DNA of 64,000 nt, from NCBI RefSeq assembly GCF_002585305.1, contig NZ_NUNF01000016.1:1-64000 (forward strand), given 5' to 3'. The position numbers and the translations under genes were made by a program. Shown in pieces: positions 45,689 through 58,310 of this stretch (positions are counted from its first letter, which is position 1; every line of letters begins with the position of its first letter). The notes beneath the pieces are model-generated. The model was not told the origin of the DNA. It made no database searches and saw only the letters and a list, made by a program, of their open reading frames with translations. Origin of the DNA: Bacillus sp. AFS037270. GTDB taxonomy: Bacteria; Bacillota; Bacilli; Bacillales_B; DSM-18226.

Positions 45689-47029
45689 ATGGCTAATTCT
45701 ACAGACATTACATCCCAATCAAAAAGAGAATCACTGAACCCAGTTTCCAATGAAAATAGGTTATTTGGTCTAACCACCTATATTACGTTGTGGATTTCAT
45801 CGATGGTGGTCATTCAAATTTTTATGGTCGGACAGTCATTTCTACCTCCTGCAGGAAAATTGAATCTGTTTCAAGCGGGTGTCGTCACTGTTATTTCCGC
45901 TTTTTTAATTGGCTACCTTTTTATCGTAAACTCCCGTCCTGGTATTAAGTATGGTATCCCCTTTATCGTTCAAGCAAGATCATCGTTCGGATATAATGGA
46001 GCAAGGATTGCCTCTTTAATCAGGGTATTACCAGCAGTATTTTGGTATGGAATCGGTTCCTGGATTGGTGCAGCAGCTACGGACTATATTACTGAAACCA
46101 TTTGGGGTTATAGCAACATCTGGTTATATTTTATTCTATTTCAGGTCCTTCAAACAGCGATTGCCTATTTTGGGATTAACTCGATTAAATGGTTTGATTC
46201 GCTCTTATCAGTAGTTGTTCTTGGATTTTTAATTTATATCACGGTACAGTTAATCAATGTAGGTGGACTAAAGATCGCAGATAATTGGAATACCACTGGT
46301 TCGTGGGGAATGCCATTTTTTGCAGCAATAACTGCATGTGTGGGTGTTTTAATCACTGCCATTATTAATAATGCTGACTTAGCAAGATATCTTGAGAATA
46401 AACCACGCTATAACACAATAGGTCACTTTTTTGGCATCGTACCAATGTTTGTCATCATGCTCGTAATTGGAATCCTAGCGGCAGCAGCTACCGGCATTTG
46501 GGATCCTGTTCAAGCGATTGTATCGGTCATTCCTAATCCAATTGTAGCGGTCGCTATGATGATTTTTATAATAGTAGCACAGTTTACCAGTAATTTAACC
46601 ATTAATATCAAACCACCAGCACTTGTATTGATGGAGACATTTAACTTTACTTGGGGTGTTTCAGTGATCATTGTAGGAGTATTAAGTATTGTTACATTCC
46701 CATGGTTACTGATCACCAGTTCGGCATTTAATACGTTCATCGCATTTTATTCAGCATTCCTTGGACCATTACTTGGAATATTAATTGCGGACTATTACTT
46801 CGTTCATAAGCAAAACTTTGATGTAGATGCCCTTTACAAGAGGGATATTAAGTACAATTGGTTAGGTTTAGGTTCACTGCTTATTGGTGGGGTCATTGGT
46901 GTGTTTTTCTTATCGATCTCCTGGATGGTAAGTATGCCGATAAGTGCGATTTTATACTGGGCAGGGTATAAAGTTTTCCCATCATATAAATCACATAAAT
47001 CTAATAATGAAGTAGAAATCCCTTCCTAA
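45689..47029 (+). CDS. Second NCS1-family permease
   Basis: 446 aa, twelve membrane segments. NCS1 pattern: IKYGIPFIVQARSSFGYNG, LPAVFWYGIGSWIGAAATDY, and NNADLARYLENKPRYN. The TM3 motif FWYGIG replaces FWFGFQ in the first permease, which suggests a different substrate within the ureide/pyrimidine group. GTGGGGGAA precedes the ATG. Ends the cluster at a strong terminator (47036). Two NCS1 carriers in one operon may take up the hydantoin and a downstream or related compound. Confidence 0.88.
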   Translation: MANSTDITSQSKRESLNPVSNENRLFGLTTYITLWISSMVVIQIFMVGQSFLPPAGKLNLFQAGVVTVISAFLIGYLFIVNSRPGIKYGIPFIVQARSSFGYNGARIASLIRVLPAVFWYGIGSWIGAAATDYITETIWGYSNIWLYFILFQVLQTAIAYFGINSIKWFDSLLSVVVLGFLIYITVQLINVGGLKIADNWNTTGSWGMPFFAAITACVGVLITAIINNADLARYLENKPRYNTIGHFFGIVPMFVIMLVIGILAAAATGIWDPVQAIVSVIPNPIVAVAMMIFIIVAQFTSNLTINIKPPALVLMETFNFTWGVSVIIVGVLSIVTFPWLLITSSAFNTFIAFYSAFLGPLLGILIADYYFVHKQNFDVDALYKRDIKYNWLGLGSLLIGGVIGVFFLSISWMVSMPISAILYWAGYKVFPSYKSHKSNNEVEIPS

Positions 47030-47035
47030 GGAGGA

Positions 47036-47074
47036 AAAAGGCATTCAAGGATACGTCCTTGAATGCTTTTTTTA
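47036..47074 (+). terminator. Strong terminator closing the hyu cluster
   Basis: GCATTCAAGGA and TCCTTGAATGC around TACG, then TTTTTTT. Confidence 0.93.
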
Positions 47075-47159
47075 AATTTCAAAGTTAGTGTTTGGACTAT
47101 TTCAATATGAACTTCTAAAATACAGAGGTAAGAATTGTAGAAAAAGAGAGATAGGCATG

Positions 47160-48100
47160 TAAATTGAAGAAGAGAATGTTGAAAGTAGGTATTTCTCTTG
47201 TCCAAATATTGTCATAGGGCTCGGAGTTGCGTGAAACTATTTTTATAATGTCGGCACAAAAAGAAGCCAAGAAGGACCTCCTTAACTGCATGATGGCGGG
47301 AGCAGTGCAGCCGCAGCAAACATAGAAGGAACAAAAGAACAGTAAGACAAAATCGCAGCGCTTATTAATTGGACCGAGCAGCAGAAATTTGAGTCTTCCA
47401 AATCAAATCCTTTGATGGGTTAACCCTAAAAGGGCGCTACTTGAAGAACCCAAACTCCCACGGAAAAGCTGTCATTTTAGCGCATGGCTATAAAGGCAGC
47501 AGTGAACAAATGCCAGGGTTTACAAAGTATTACTACGACCTGAAATATGATGTGTTAAATCTGATGCTAGAGGTCATGGCATGAGTAAAGGGGATTATAT
47601 CAATTGGATTGATTTTTTAATAAAAGAAAAGACCGAAAATACGATCTTCCTGCATGGGTTCTCAATGGGAGCAGCAACAGACTTAATGACATCAGGAGAA
47701 AATGTGCCAAGTGAAGTAAAAGGAATTATCGAGGACAGTGGTTATAAAACGGTCAAGGCCGAATTGTCCATCAATTAAAGTATCTCTATCACCCTCCAGC
47801 ATTTCCAATCATGGACGTGACAAGTATGATTACTAAATTCTGAGCAGGGTATTCATACATTTGAAGAGGCTTCAGTACTAGAGAGCGTCAAGAAAAATAA
47901 ATTACCTTTGTTTATCAACCACGGAGACAAGGATGTTCTGGTGCCAACTGAGATGGCTTATGAAATCTATCATGCTTCTAAGAGTAAAAAAGTTCTTTGG
48001 TTTGTGCCTGGAGCGGGGCATACTAAGGCGTATGCGGTTGCGGAAGAAGAGTATCAGAAGCCTTTAAAGGTGTTCTTAGAAGATGCAATAAACAGTAATT
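47160..48100 (+). pseudogene. Alpha/beta hydrolase (YqkD-like), degraded
   Basis: Pieces in changing frames: KRMLKVGISLVQIL near 47170, a stretch near 47400-47520 reading GRYLKNPNSHGKAVILAHGYKGSSEQMPGFTKYYYDL, then GHGMSKGDYINW and FLHGFSMGAATDLM with the GFSMG nucleophile elbow, a stop at 47776, and finally LPLFINHGDKDVLVPTEMAY with the Asp, and GAGHTKAY with the His. All three catalytic residues survive, but stops and frame changes near 47217, 47315, 47565, 47776 and 47840 break the gene. Confidence 0.8.
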
Positions 48101-48104
48101 CAAG

Positions 48105-48140
48105 AAAAAGGAATTTGATCAGAGTCAAATTCCTTTTTTT
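48105..48140 (+). terminator. Terminator after the hydrolase pseudogene
   Basis: AAAAAGGAATTTGA and TCAAATTCCTTTTT, a perfect 14-bp stem, then TT. Confidence 0.88.
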
Positions 48141-48204
48141 AGTGCCTAAATATTTGATTGCTGAATTTCTAAGGGTTTTGGATGATTTTTAGGCTAGATA
48201 GTCT

Positions 48205-48285
48205 CAATATTTGCACACATTGGCCGATTTACTGCCATCATTGGCTCATTTTTAAACAACATTGGCTTTTTTACCGATATTACCC
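48205..48285. repeat. Degenerate 21-bp periodic repeat, about three units
   Basis: CATTGGC recurs at 48218, 48239 and 48260, exactly 21 bp apart, with T-rich variable parts. Not a CRISPR: the unit is short and the spacer is not unique sequence of constant length. Lies between convergent gene ends. A similar period is seen at 63471-63562. Confidence 0.55.
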
Positions 48286-48302
48286 AAAAACCAACCCTCC
48301 TT

Positions 48303-49601
<1,299 letters not shown>

Positions 49602-49643
49602 TTATATACGGAACAAATTAAATCTTTTGAGGTGATTTGTATC

Positions 49644-50432
49644 ATTCCGACTAATAAAAAAACATCTGTTTTACAATCGGTCCAAAATGGACTACAAATT
49701 CTAAAACTTTTTACAATTGAAAAACCTGTTTGGGGAATCACTGAGATTGCCAATGCACTTGAAATGAATAAAAGTTCAGTTAGCAGGTTAATATCCGATT
49801 TAACTGCTGAAAGTTTTTTACAAAAAGAAGGGAATAAATATAGTCTTGGATTTTCGTTACTTTCTATTAGTGGCGTGATTACTTCCGATTTAGAAATCCA
49901 CCGAGAATCGAAAGACATATTAAAAAAATTAGTATTTGATTTAGGGGAATCGGCTCATGTTGCTATTTTAGAAGGAATAGAAATTACCTACGTCCATAAA
50001 GTCGAATGCTCGAATCCAGTACCTCTTTTATCATCGATTGGAAAAAAAAATCCGGTATCTTGTACAAGTGCTGGCAAAGTTTTATTGGCATTTGGGAAAA
50101 AGAATATAGTTGACAGCATCATCAGGGAAGGTCTTCCACGAATGGGACCAAACAGCCAGACAGACCCTGAGCAACTAATCGTTCAATTACGTCAAATTAA
50201 AGAACAAGGATATTCCATCTGTATCGATGAAATGCATGACAATGTTATAAGTATTGCAGCTCCAGTTAGGGACTACACGGGTGAAGTAGTAGCGGCCGTC
50301 AGTGTTGTCGGGGCAAGGGACCGTATTCAAAATCATGAAATTAATAGGTTTACTGGAAGGGTCATGGAGGCAGCAAATGAAGTATCGCTGAGATTAGGAA
50401 ATATTCCTGAAAAGGAGTGGTCAGAACATTGA
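49644..50432 (+). CDS. IclR-family transcriptional regulator (PobR candidate), apparent ATT start
   Basis: 262 aa if begun at ATT 49644, 7 nt after GAGGTGAT. The GTG at 49632 overlaps that site and fits badly. N-terminal winged helix (VLQSVQNGLQILKLF, then ITEIANALEMNKSSVSRLISDL) and a C-terminal effector domain with GKKNPVSCTSAGKVLLAF and DEMHDNVISIAAPVRDYTGEVVAAVSV read in parts. Divergent from pobA, so it is the natural candidate to control it. Stop overlaps the next regulator's start. Confidence 0.82.
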   Translation: MPTNKKTSVLQSVQNGLQILKLFTIEKPVWGITEIANALEMNKSSVSRLISDLTAESFLQKEGNKYSLGFSLLSISGVITSDLEIHRESKDILKKLVFDLGESAHVAILEGIEITYVHKVECSNPVPLLSSIGKKNPVSCTSAGKVLLAFGKKNIVDSIIREGLPRMGPNSQTDPEQLIVQLRQIKEQGYSICIDEMHDNVISIAAPVRDYTGEVVAAVSVVGARDRIQNHEINRFTGRVMEAANEVSLRLGNIPEKEWSEH

Positions 50433-51199
50433 GGTATCCTGCTACGAATAGTTATCATTACTCGTCTTTTAGAAATGCTCTTCGTCTTCTCAATCTATTT
50501 TCCTTGGAAGAACCTGAATTACAATTAGAGGATATTGCAAGCCGTTTGGAAATAGGGCAAAGTACGGCGTTTCGCTTAGTTCATACATTGATGGTAGAAG
50601 GCTTTATTGTCAGGGATTCATCCATTAAATCCTACCGTCTAGCAGCATCTTTATTAGCTTTGGGACAGACGCTCATTAAAAAGGAAAATTTATATCATTT
50701 GTCACTCAATCATATAGAGAAACTAGCAGAGAGGACGGGTGAAACAGCCCATATTGGTATTATTAAAAAATTTCAGCTGATGTATCTCCTGAAAATCGAT
50801 AGTGCACATCCCGTCCATTTATTGTCGCATGCTGGGAGGAGAAGTCCGCTTCATTGTACGAGCACTGGACAAGTTTTGTTAGCGTATCAAGAAGAGTCCA
50901 CTATTGAACAGGTGTTGGAGAGGGGACTAATATCCTATACATCACAAACAATTACAAATCCTATGATGTTAAAAAAGTTATTACATACAATCCGATCCAA
51001 AGGATATGCGGTGAGTAAGGAAGAACTTCATGAAGGGGTTGTGTCGATCGCAGCTGCTGTTAGGAATAGTAAAAGCAAACCAATAGCCGCTGTTAGTATC
51101 GCAGGACCTATAACTAGAATAAATGAGCGAACTATTCCCAAATTAATAAAACAAGTACAGCAAGCGGCCGATGAAGTGACAAAAAGCTTACAAAATTGA
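50429..51199 (+). CDS. Second IclR-family transcriptional regulator
   Basis: 256 aa from TTG 50429, sharing the TTGA overlap with the previous stop, with AAAGGAG about 12 nt upstream. The earlier GTG at 50417 touches that site. Winged helix NALRLLNLFSLEEPELQLEDIASRLEIGQ and effector domain SHAGRRSPLHCTSTGQVLLAY, EELHEGVVSIAAAVRN. Clearly a diverged paralogue of the first IclR. The two may form a hetero-oligomer or answer different ligands. Confidence 0.88.
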   Translation: MRYPATNSYHYSSFRNALRLLNLFSLEEPELQLEDIASRLEIGQSTAFRLVHTLMVEGFIVRDSSIKSYRLAASLLALGQTLIKKENLYHLSLNHIEKLAERTGETAHIGIIKKFQLMYLLKIDSAHPVHLLSHAGRRSPLHCTSTGQVLLAYQEESTIEQVLERGLISYTSQTITNPMMLKKLLHTIRSKGYAVSKEELHEGVVSIAAAVRNSKSKPIAAVSIAGPITRINERTIPKLIKQVQQAADEVTKSLQN

Positions 51200-51261
51200 T
51201 TTGCTCAAAGAGTGGTTAAACAATATATTGACTTGTGGCTATTATAGGATTACAATTTAGT

Positions 51262-51275
51262 TGAAATCGGTTTCA
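51262..51275. promoter_or_regulatory. LacI-type operator 1, TGAAATCGGTTTCA
   Basis: Dyad in the regulator's own promoter region, 48 bp before its start; suggests autoregulation. Matches the five further sites listed below. Confidence 0.6.
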
Positions 51276-51322
51276 TTCTTCCTTCTTGAATGCAATGAAA
51301 TCATTAGCGATGGAGGAAAGTT

Positions 51323-52360
51323 ATGAAAAAGGAAAATATAACTATATATGACATTGCCAAAGAAGCTAATGTATCTCCAGCTACTGTTTCGAGAGTCTTA
51401 ACCGGAAATGCAAAAGTGCGGCCTCAAACAATGCGGAAGATAGTAGATGTAATTGAAAAATATAATTTTAGACCTAATAGTCTAGCAAGGAGCTTATTAC
51501 ATAAGCAATCGAAAACGATTGGTTTTATCCTGCCAGACATCAATCATCCATTTTTTTCAACACTGGTTCAAAAATGTGAAGCACATGCATTGGAATTAGG
51601 GTATACAACTTTTTTGTGCAATACGATGAACAACTCAGCAAATGAATCAAAATACTTACAAAGTTTAATAGAAAAACAAGTGGATGGGATCATCTATCTG
51701 GGCGGAAGAATTAATGATACAGACACCGATCAAGAATATGCGGAAGAAATGAAGAAAGTGATGGAAAGAATTCCGGTTGTTTTTGTGAACGGTCAAATGG
51801 CTGGGGTGGATGCCCATATGGTTAGAACAGATGAAGAGTCAGGGATTGAAAAGCTTGTTGAACTATTAGTAAATCTAAAACATAAAAAGATAGGTTTTCT
51901 AGGTGGATTGGAAGGAATTAGTTCAACGGACGTGAAAAAGAATACGTTTGTGAAAGCCATGAAATCTAAAGGGTTAGGCGTCAACAAAGATTGGATTTTT
52001 GGTACTGGGTTTAATATTGAATCTGGTGAAGAAGTGGCTGCTCAATTGCTTTATTTAAAAGAAAGACCTACAGCGGTTATCTGTGCCAATGATTTAGTAG
52101 CAATAGGGGTCATAAAGGTTCTTACTAAATTTGGGTTAAAAGTTCCAGATGATGTTTCCATTGTTGGCTTTGATGATATTTATTTAGCGCAGCATTTTCC
52201 TCCAGGAATTACGACAGTCAGCCAGAATTATGATCAGCTGGGTCAGACGGCTATCAATGTTTTAGTAGATTTAATTAATGAGAATGAAGCAGAGAAAGAA
52301 ACGGTCGTTCCAACATCACTCGTATTGAGGGATTCTTGTAAATTATTTTCAGAATCATAA
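51323..52360 (+). CDS. LacI-family transcriptional repressor
   Basis: 345 aa. N-terminal LacI helix-turn-helix ITIYDIAKEANVSPATVSRVL (4-24 split across helices) with the hinge YNFRPNSLARSL, then a periplasmic-binding-protein-like sugar-sensing core (KTIGFILPDINHPFF, SIVGFDDIYLAQHFPPGITTV). TGGAGGAA precedes the ATG. It should bind the TGAAA-N4-TTTCA dyads found before itself, before lacZ and before the ABC importer, and release them when the oligosaccharide or a product binds. Confidence 0.92.
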   Translation: MKKENITIYDIAKEANVSPATVSRVLTGNAKVRPQTMRKIVDVIEKYNFRPNSLARSLLHKQSKTIGFILPDINHPFFSTLVQKCEAHALELGYTTFLCNTMNNSANESKYLQSLIEKQVDGIIYLGGRINDTDTDQEYAEEMKKVMERIPVVFVNGQMAGVDAHMVRTDEESGIEKLVELLVNLKHKKIGFLGGLEGISSTDVKKNTFVKAMKSKGLGVNKDWIFGTGFNIESGEEVAAQLLYLKERPTAVICANDLVAIGVIKVLTKFGLKVPDDVSIVGFDDIYLAQHFPPGITTVSQNYDQLGQTAINVLVDLINENEAEKETVVPTSLVLRDSCKLFSES

Positions 52361-52403
52361 AATAAATGATTGCACCCTTCCATAATTTGGGGTACGATAA
52401 AAA

Positions 52404-52417
52404 TGAAATGGGTTTCG
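52404..52417. promoter_or_regulatory. LacI-type operator 2, TGAAATGGGTTTCG
   Basis: Upstream of a TATAAT at 52456-52461, 94 bp (about nine helical turns) from operator 3; suited to DNA looping. Confidence 0.65.
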
Positions 52418-52471
52418 TAAGGTTTGGAATATTAATTGATAGTATTCAATTTTACTATAATAGATGATTAA

Positions 52472-55702
<3,231 letters not shown>

Positions 55703-55774
55703 CCCAAGTCTTGTGATTTTGATCAATCAGGACGTTCCGATCACTAGGTACGACCTACCGCTTTAGAGTTAGTG

Positions 55775-55811
55775 TGTTCCCTTGGACTATTTATTCTTAG
55801 CCAAGGGAACA
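55775..55811 (+). terminator. Hairpin after lacZ
   Basis: TGTTCCCTTGG and CCAAGGGAACA, a perfect 11-bp stem with a 15-nt loop. No T-run follows, so termination is uncertain. Confidence 0.5.
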
Positions 55812-55839
55812 TCGTCTAAACCGGTTATTGATATCGTCC

Positions 55840-55853
55840 TGAAACCCATTTCT
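55840..55853. promoter_or_regulatory. LacI-type operator 4, TGAAACCCATTTCT
   Basis: One mismatch to the dyad, 118 bp upstream of the -35 box of the importer promoter. Confidence 0.6.
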
Positions 55854-55957
55854 ATTTGATGTTATTTCAAGCGGATTACCTAAAAAGTCTGTGTAACTTA
55901 ATTATGATTTTAATAATGACAATTTTAAAAATAGTTTAAATTATCAAAATAACAGTA

Positions 55958-55986
55958 TTTACATTTAGTAGGCGCAGGAATATAAT
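55958..55986 (+). promoter_or_regulatory. Sigma-A promoter of the ABC importer operon
   Basis: TTTACA (55958-55963), 17 bp, TATAAT (55981-55986). Confidence 0.75.
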
Positions 55987-55993
55987 GAAGACA

Positions 55994-56007
55994 GGTAACC
56001 GCTTACA
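55994..56007. promoter_or_regulatory. cre site over the predicted start point
   Basis: Read on the minus strand, TGTAAGCGGTTACC matches the CcpA consensus TGWAARCGNTNNCW. It begins 8 bp after the -10 box, where CcpA would block transcription. Confidence 0.75.
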
Positions 56008-56069
56008 ACCAAGAATTATAAAGACTTCTATGTTATTCCTCACAAGATATTACTTTTATCTCAATTAAA

Positions 56070-56083
56070 TGAAACCCATTTCA
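56070..56083. promoter_or_regulatory. LacI-type operator 5, TGAAACCCATTTCA
   Basis: In the importer leader, 84 nt past the -10 box. Confidence 0.7.
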
Positions 56084-56152
56084 TTATCTGCTAGAACATA
56101 CATAATAAACAAGAACAGAATAACCGAATGTGAATACTTGTGGGGATGTTTT

Positions 56153-56166
56153 TGAAACCCATTTCA
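56153..56166. promoter_or_regulatory. LacI-type operator 6, TGAAACCCATTTCA
   Basis: Identical to operator 5 and 83 bp from it (about eight turns). Confidence 0.7.
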
Positions 56167-56345
56167 ATTATCCTGGTTAATTGATATTGGTATATGCCAT
56201 ATATCCTATCCAAATCTTTTTGTTTCTTAAAAGAAAGTTTTTTTCAGGTACTAGATTAGTAATCTGCTAGATCACATTGTCGCTTGTTTTTGTATACTGG
56301 TTTGCCGCTTTATAGGTCAAAATATGTTGTTTAGGAGGGATTTAT

Positions 56346-57320
56346 TTGAAAACTGTTACTGTGGAATCACCGACACCTATTGTTGAAAAACAAACAAAAA
56401 CAAAAGAGTCCGCATTTAAAAGAATGTGGAAGAACCGAACCCTTCTTCTTATGTGTTTGCCTGCGATTATTTTCTTTGCTATCTTTGCTTATCTGCCCAT
56501 GCCGGGACTTTACCTTGCATTCGTAAACTATGATTATTCACTTGGAATCTTTAAAAGCGCTTTCGTAGGCCTTGATAATTTTCGCTTTTTGGTCATGACC
56601 GGTGATTTGTGGAAGTTAACCTTTAATACAATTGCTTATAATCTAGCTTTCATTGTTCTAGGTAATTTCCTACAAATAGCAGTAGCCATCATGCTTAATG
56701 AACTGACAAATAAATGGTTCAAAAAAGTATCACAAACGATTATGTTTTTACCACACTTTATTTCCGCAGTACTAGTTGGACTTTTAGCCTATAACATACT
56801 TAGTTACGATTATGGTTTATTAAATTCATTTTTAAAAATGTTTGGATTGGATCCAGTACAAACTTATTCTAATCCACATATTTGGCCTTATATTATTGTC
56901 ATTACATTCCTATGGCAATCCACAGGCTATGGATCAATCGTTTATTTTGCTGCCATTATGGGTCTAGATAAATCTATTATAGAAGCTGCAGAAATCGATG
57001 GCGCTAATGCCTTCCAGCGTATTCGATACATCATTATTCCTTGGCTTAAGCCAACTTTCATCATTTTACTATTGTTCTCTTTAGGTGGAGTATTAAAAGG
57101 AAATTTCGGTTTGTTTTATAACTTGGTTGGGGCAAATAATACCATGCTCTATCCTACCACAGATATTATTGAAACCTATGTCTTCCGAACATTGATGACG
57201 AACTTTAACTTCTCATTAGGAAGTGCTGTAAGTTTATATCAATCTTTCTTTGGCCTCGTTATTGTCCTAGTGGCTAACTGGATTATTAAAAAGGTTTCAC
57301 CAGATAACTCATTATTTTAA
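56346..57320 (+). CDS. ABC sugar-import permease, LplB-like
   Basis: 324 aa from the TTG at 56346, behind AGGAGGG. Six membrane segments, first after a charged cytosolic start (KRMWKNRTLLLMCLPAIIFFA). The EAA loop EAAEIDGANAFQRIRYIIIPWL contacts the ATPase. The long N-terminus and PMPGLYLAFVNYDYSLGIFKSAFVGLDNF read in parts are typical of the LplB/YteP group for plant oligosaccharides. Works with the permease and binding protein encoded next. Confidence 0.92.
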   Translation: MKTVTVESPTPIVEKQTKTKESAFKRMWKNRTLLLMCLPAIIFFAIFAYLPMPGLYLAFVNYDYSLGIFKSAFVGLDNFRFLVMTGDLWKLTFNTIAYNLAFIVLGNFLQIAVAIMLNELTNKWFKKVSQTIMFLPHFISAVLVGLLAYNILSYDYGLLNSFLKMFGLDPVQTYSNPHIWPYIIVITFLWQSTGYGSIVYFAAIMGLDKSIIEAAEIDGANAFQRIRYIIIPWLKPTFIILLLFSLGGVLKGNFGLFYNLVGANNTMLYPTTDIIETYVFRTLMTNFNFSLGSAVSLYQSFFGLVIVLVANWIIKKVSPDNSLF

Positions 57321-57335
57321 AGGAGGGACGTATTT

Positions 57336-58238
57336 ATGGAAAATACGGCCAGACGAAATATAGATGTGTCTACTATAATGGTTCGTATTATTGGATATGG
57401 CTTTATCGGCGTTTTTGCTCTATCTTGTCTTTTGCCCTTTATCTTGATCATATCGTCTTCTTTATCAACAGAGAAGTCTATTATGGACCATGGATTTTCT
57501 TTATGGCCTAAAGAGTTTTCTACATTTGCCTATGAGATCGTTTTCCAGAATCCAAGACTTGTCATTGGATCCTATATCGTAACGTTGGGTATTACGATTG
57601 TAGGGACTGCGGTAGGTTTGTTTATTGTCGCAATGACAGGTTATGCCTTGCAGCGCCAGGATTTCTTGTATCGTAATAAGATTTCATTTTATATCTATTT
57701 TACAACCCTTTTTTCAGGTGGTCTTGTCCCGTTTTATCTATTAATTACGCAGTATCTGCATCTTAAAGATAATTACTTGGCAGTACTGCTGCCAGGATTG
57801 CTGAGTCCTTTTCTAATTATTATGATGAAATCCTTCACAAAGTCGATTCCACACGAGATTACGGAATCTGCGAAGATTGATGGTGCGGGAGATTTCACCA
57901 TTTTTTTAAGAATTATTCTACCTATGTCTACTCCAGCCTTGGCGACAATCGGACTATTCATTGCCCTTGGGTATTGGAATGAATGGTATAATTCCATGCT
58001 TTTCCTTTCACCTAATATGGAATATAGACCGCTACAGCTGTTTCTTTATAACGTGATTACGAGTGCTGACTTTATCAGGAATTCAGCAGCATCCTCCAAT
58101 GTGCCACCACAAGATGTACCATTGGAATCTATGAAAATGGCAACAGCTGTTGTAGCTACTGGACCGGTTATTCTATTTTATCCGTTTGTACAAAAGTATT
58201 TTATTACAGGAATTACAGTTGGTGCAGTTAAGGGGTAA
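57336..58238 (+). CDS. ABC sugar-import permease, LplC-like
   Basis: 300 aa, AAAGGAGGG before the ATG. Six membrane segments; EAA loop ESAKIDGAGDFTIFLRIILPMS. The C-terminus ends QKYFITGITVGAVKG, a very common ending of the LplC/YtcP group. Starts 15 bp after the first permease, so co-translated. Forms the membrane channel with it. Confidence 0.92.
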   Translation: MENTARRNIDVSTIMVRIIGYGFIGVFALSCLLPFILIISSSLSTEKSIMDHGFSLWPKEFSTFAYEIVFQNPRLVIGSYIVTLGITIVGTAVGLFIVAMTGYALQRQDFLYRNKISFYIYFTTLFSGGLVPFYLLITQYLHLKDNYLAVLLPGLLSPFLIIMMKSFTKSIPHEITESAKIDGAGDFTIFLRIILPMSTPALATIGLFIALGYWNEWYNSMLFLSPNMEYRPLQLFLYNVITSADFIRNSAASSNVPPQDVPLESMKMATAVVATGPVILFYPFVQKYFITGITVGAVKG

Positions 58239-58250
58239 TGAAATATGACC

Positions 58251-58266
58251 CGAGGAACTTTCCTCG
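58251..58266 (+). other. Short hairpin between permease and binding-protein genes
   Basis: CGAGGAA and TTCCTCG around CT. May stabilise the downstream binding-protein mRNA segment, which usually needs higher expression. Confidence 0.45.
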
Positions 58267-58310
58267 TTTCATAGAGAGTAATCATTTTAAAAACTTAAGG
58301 GGGAAATAGA

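Larger units (their letters stand above)
55703..56345. other. Long regulatory region between lacZ and the importer
   Basis: 643 bp, no gene. Holds a hairpin at 55775, three LacI-type operators (55840, 56070, 56153), a sigma-A promoter (55958-55986) and a cre site (55994), listed separately. The 340-nt leader after the promoter is unusually long and AT-rich. Confidence 0.7.
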
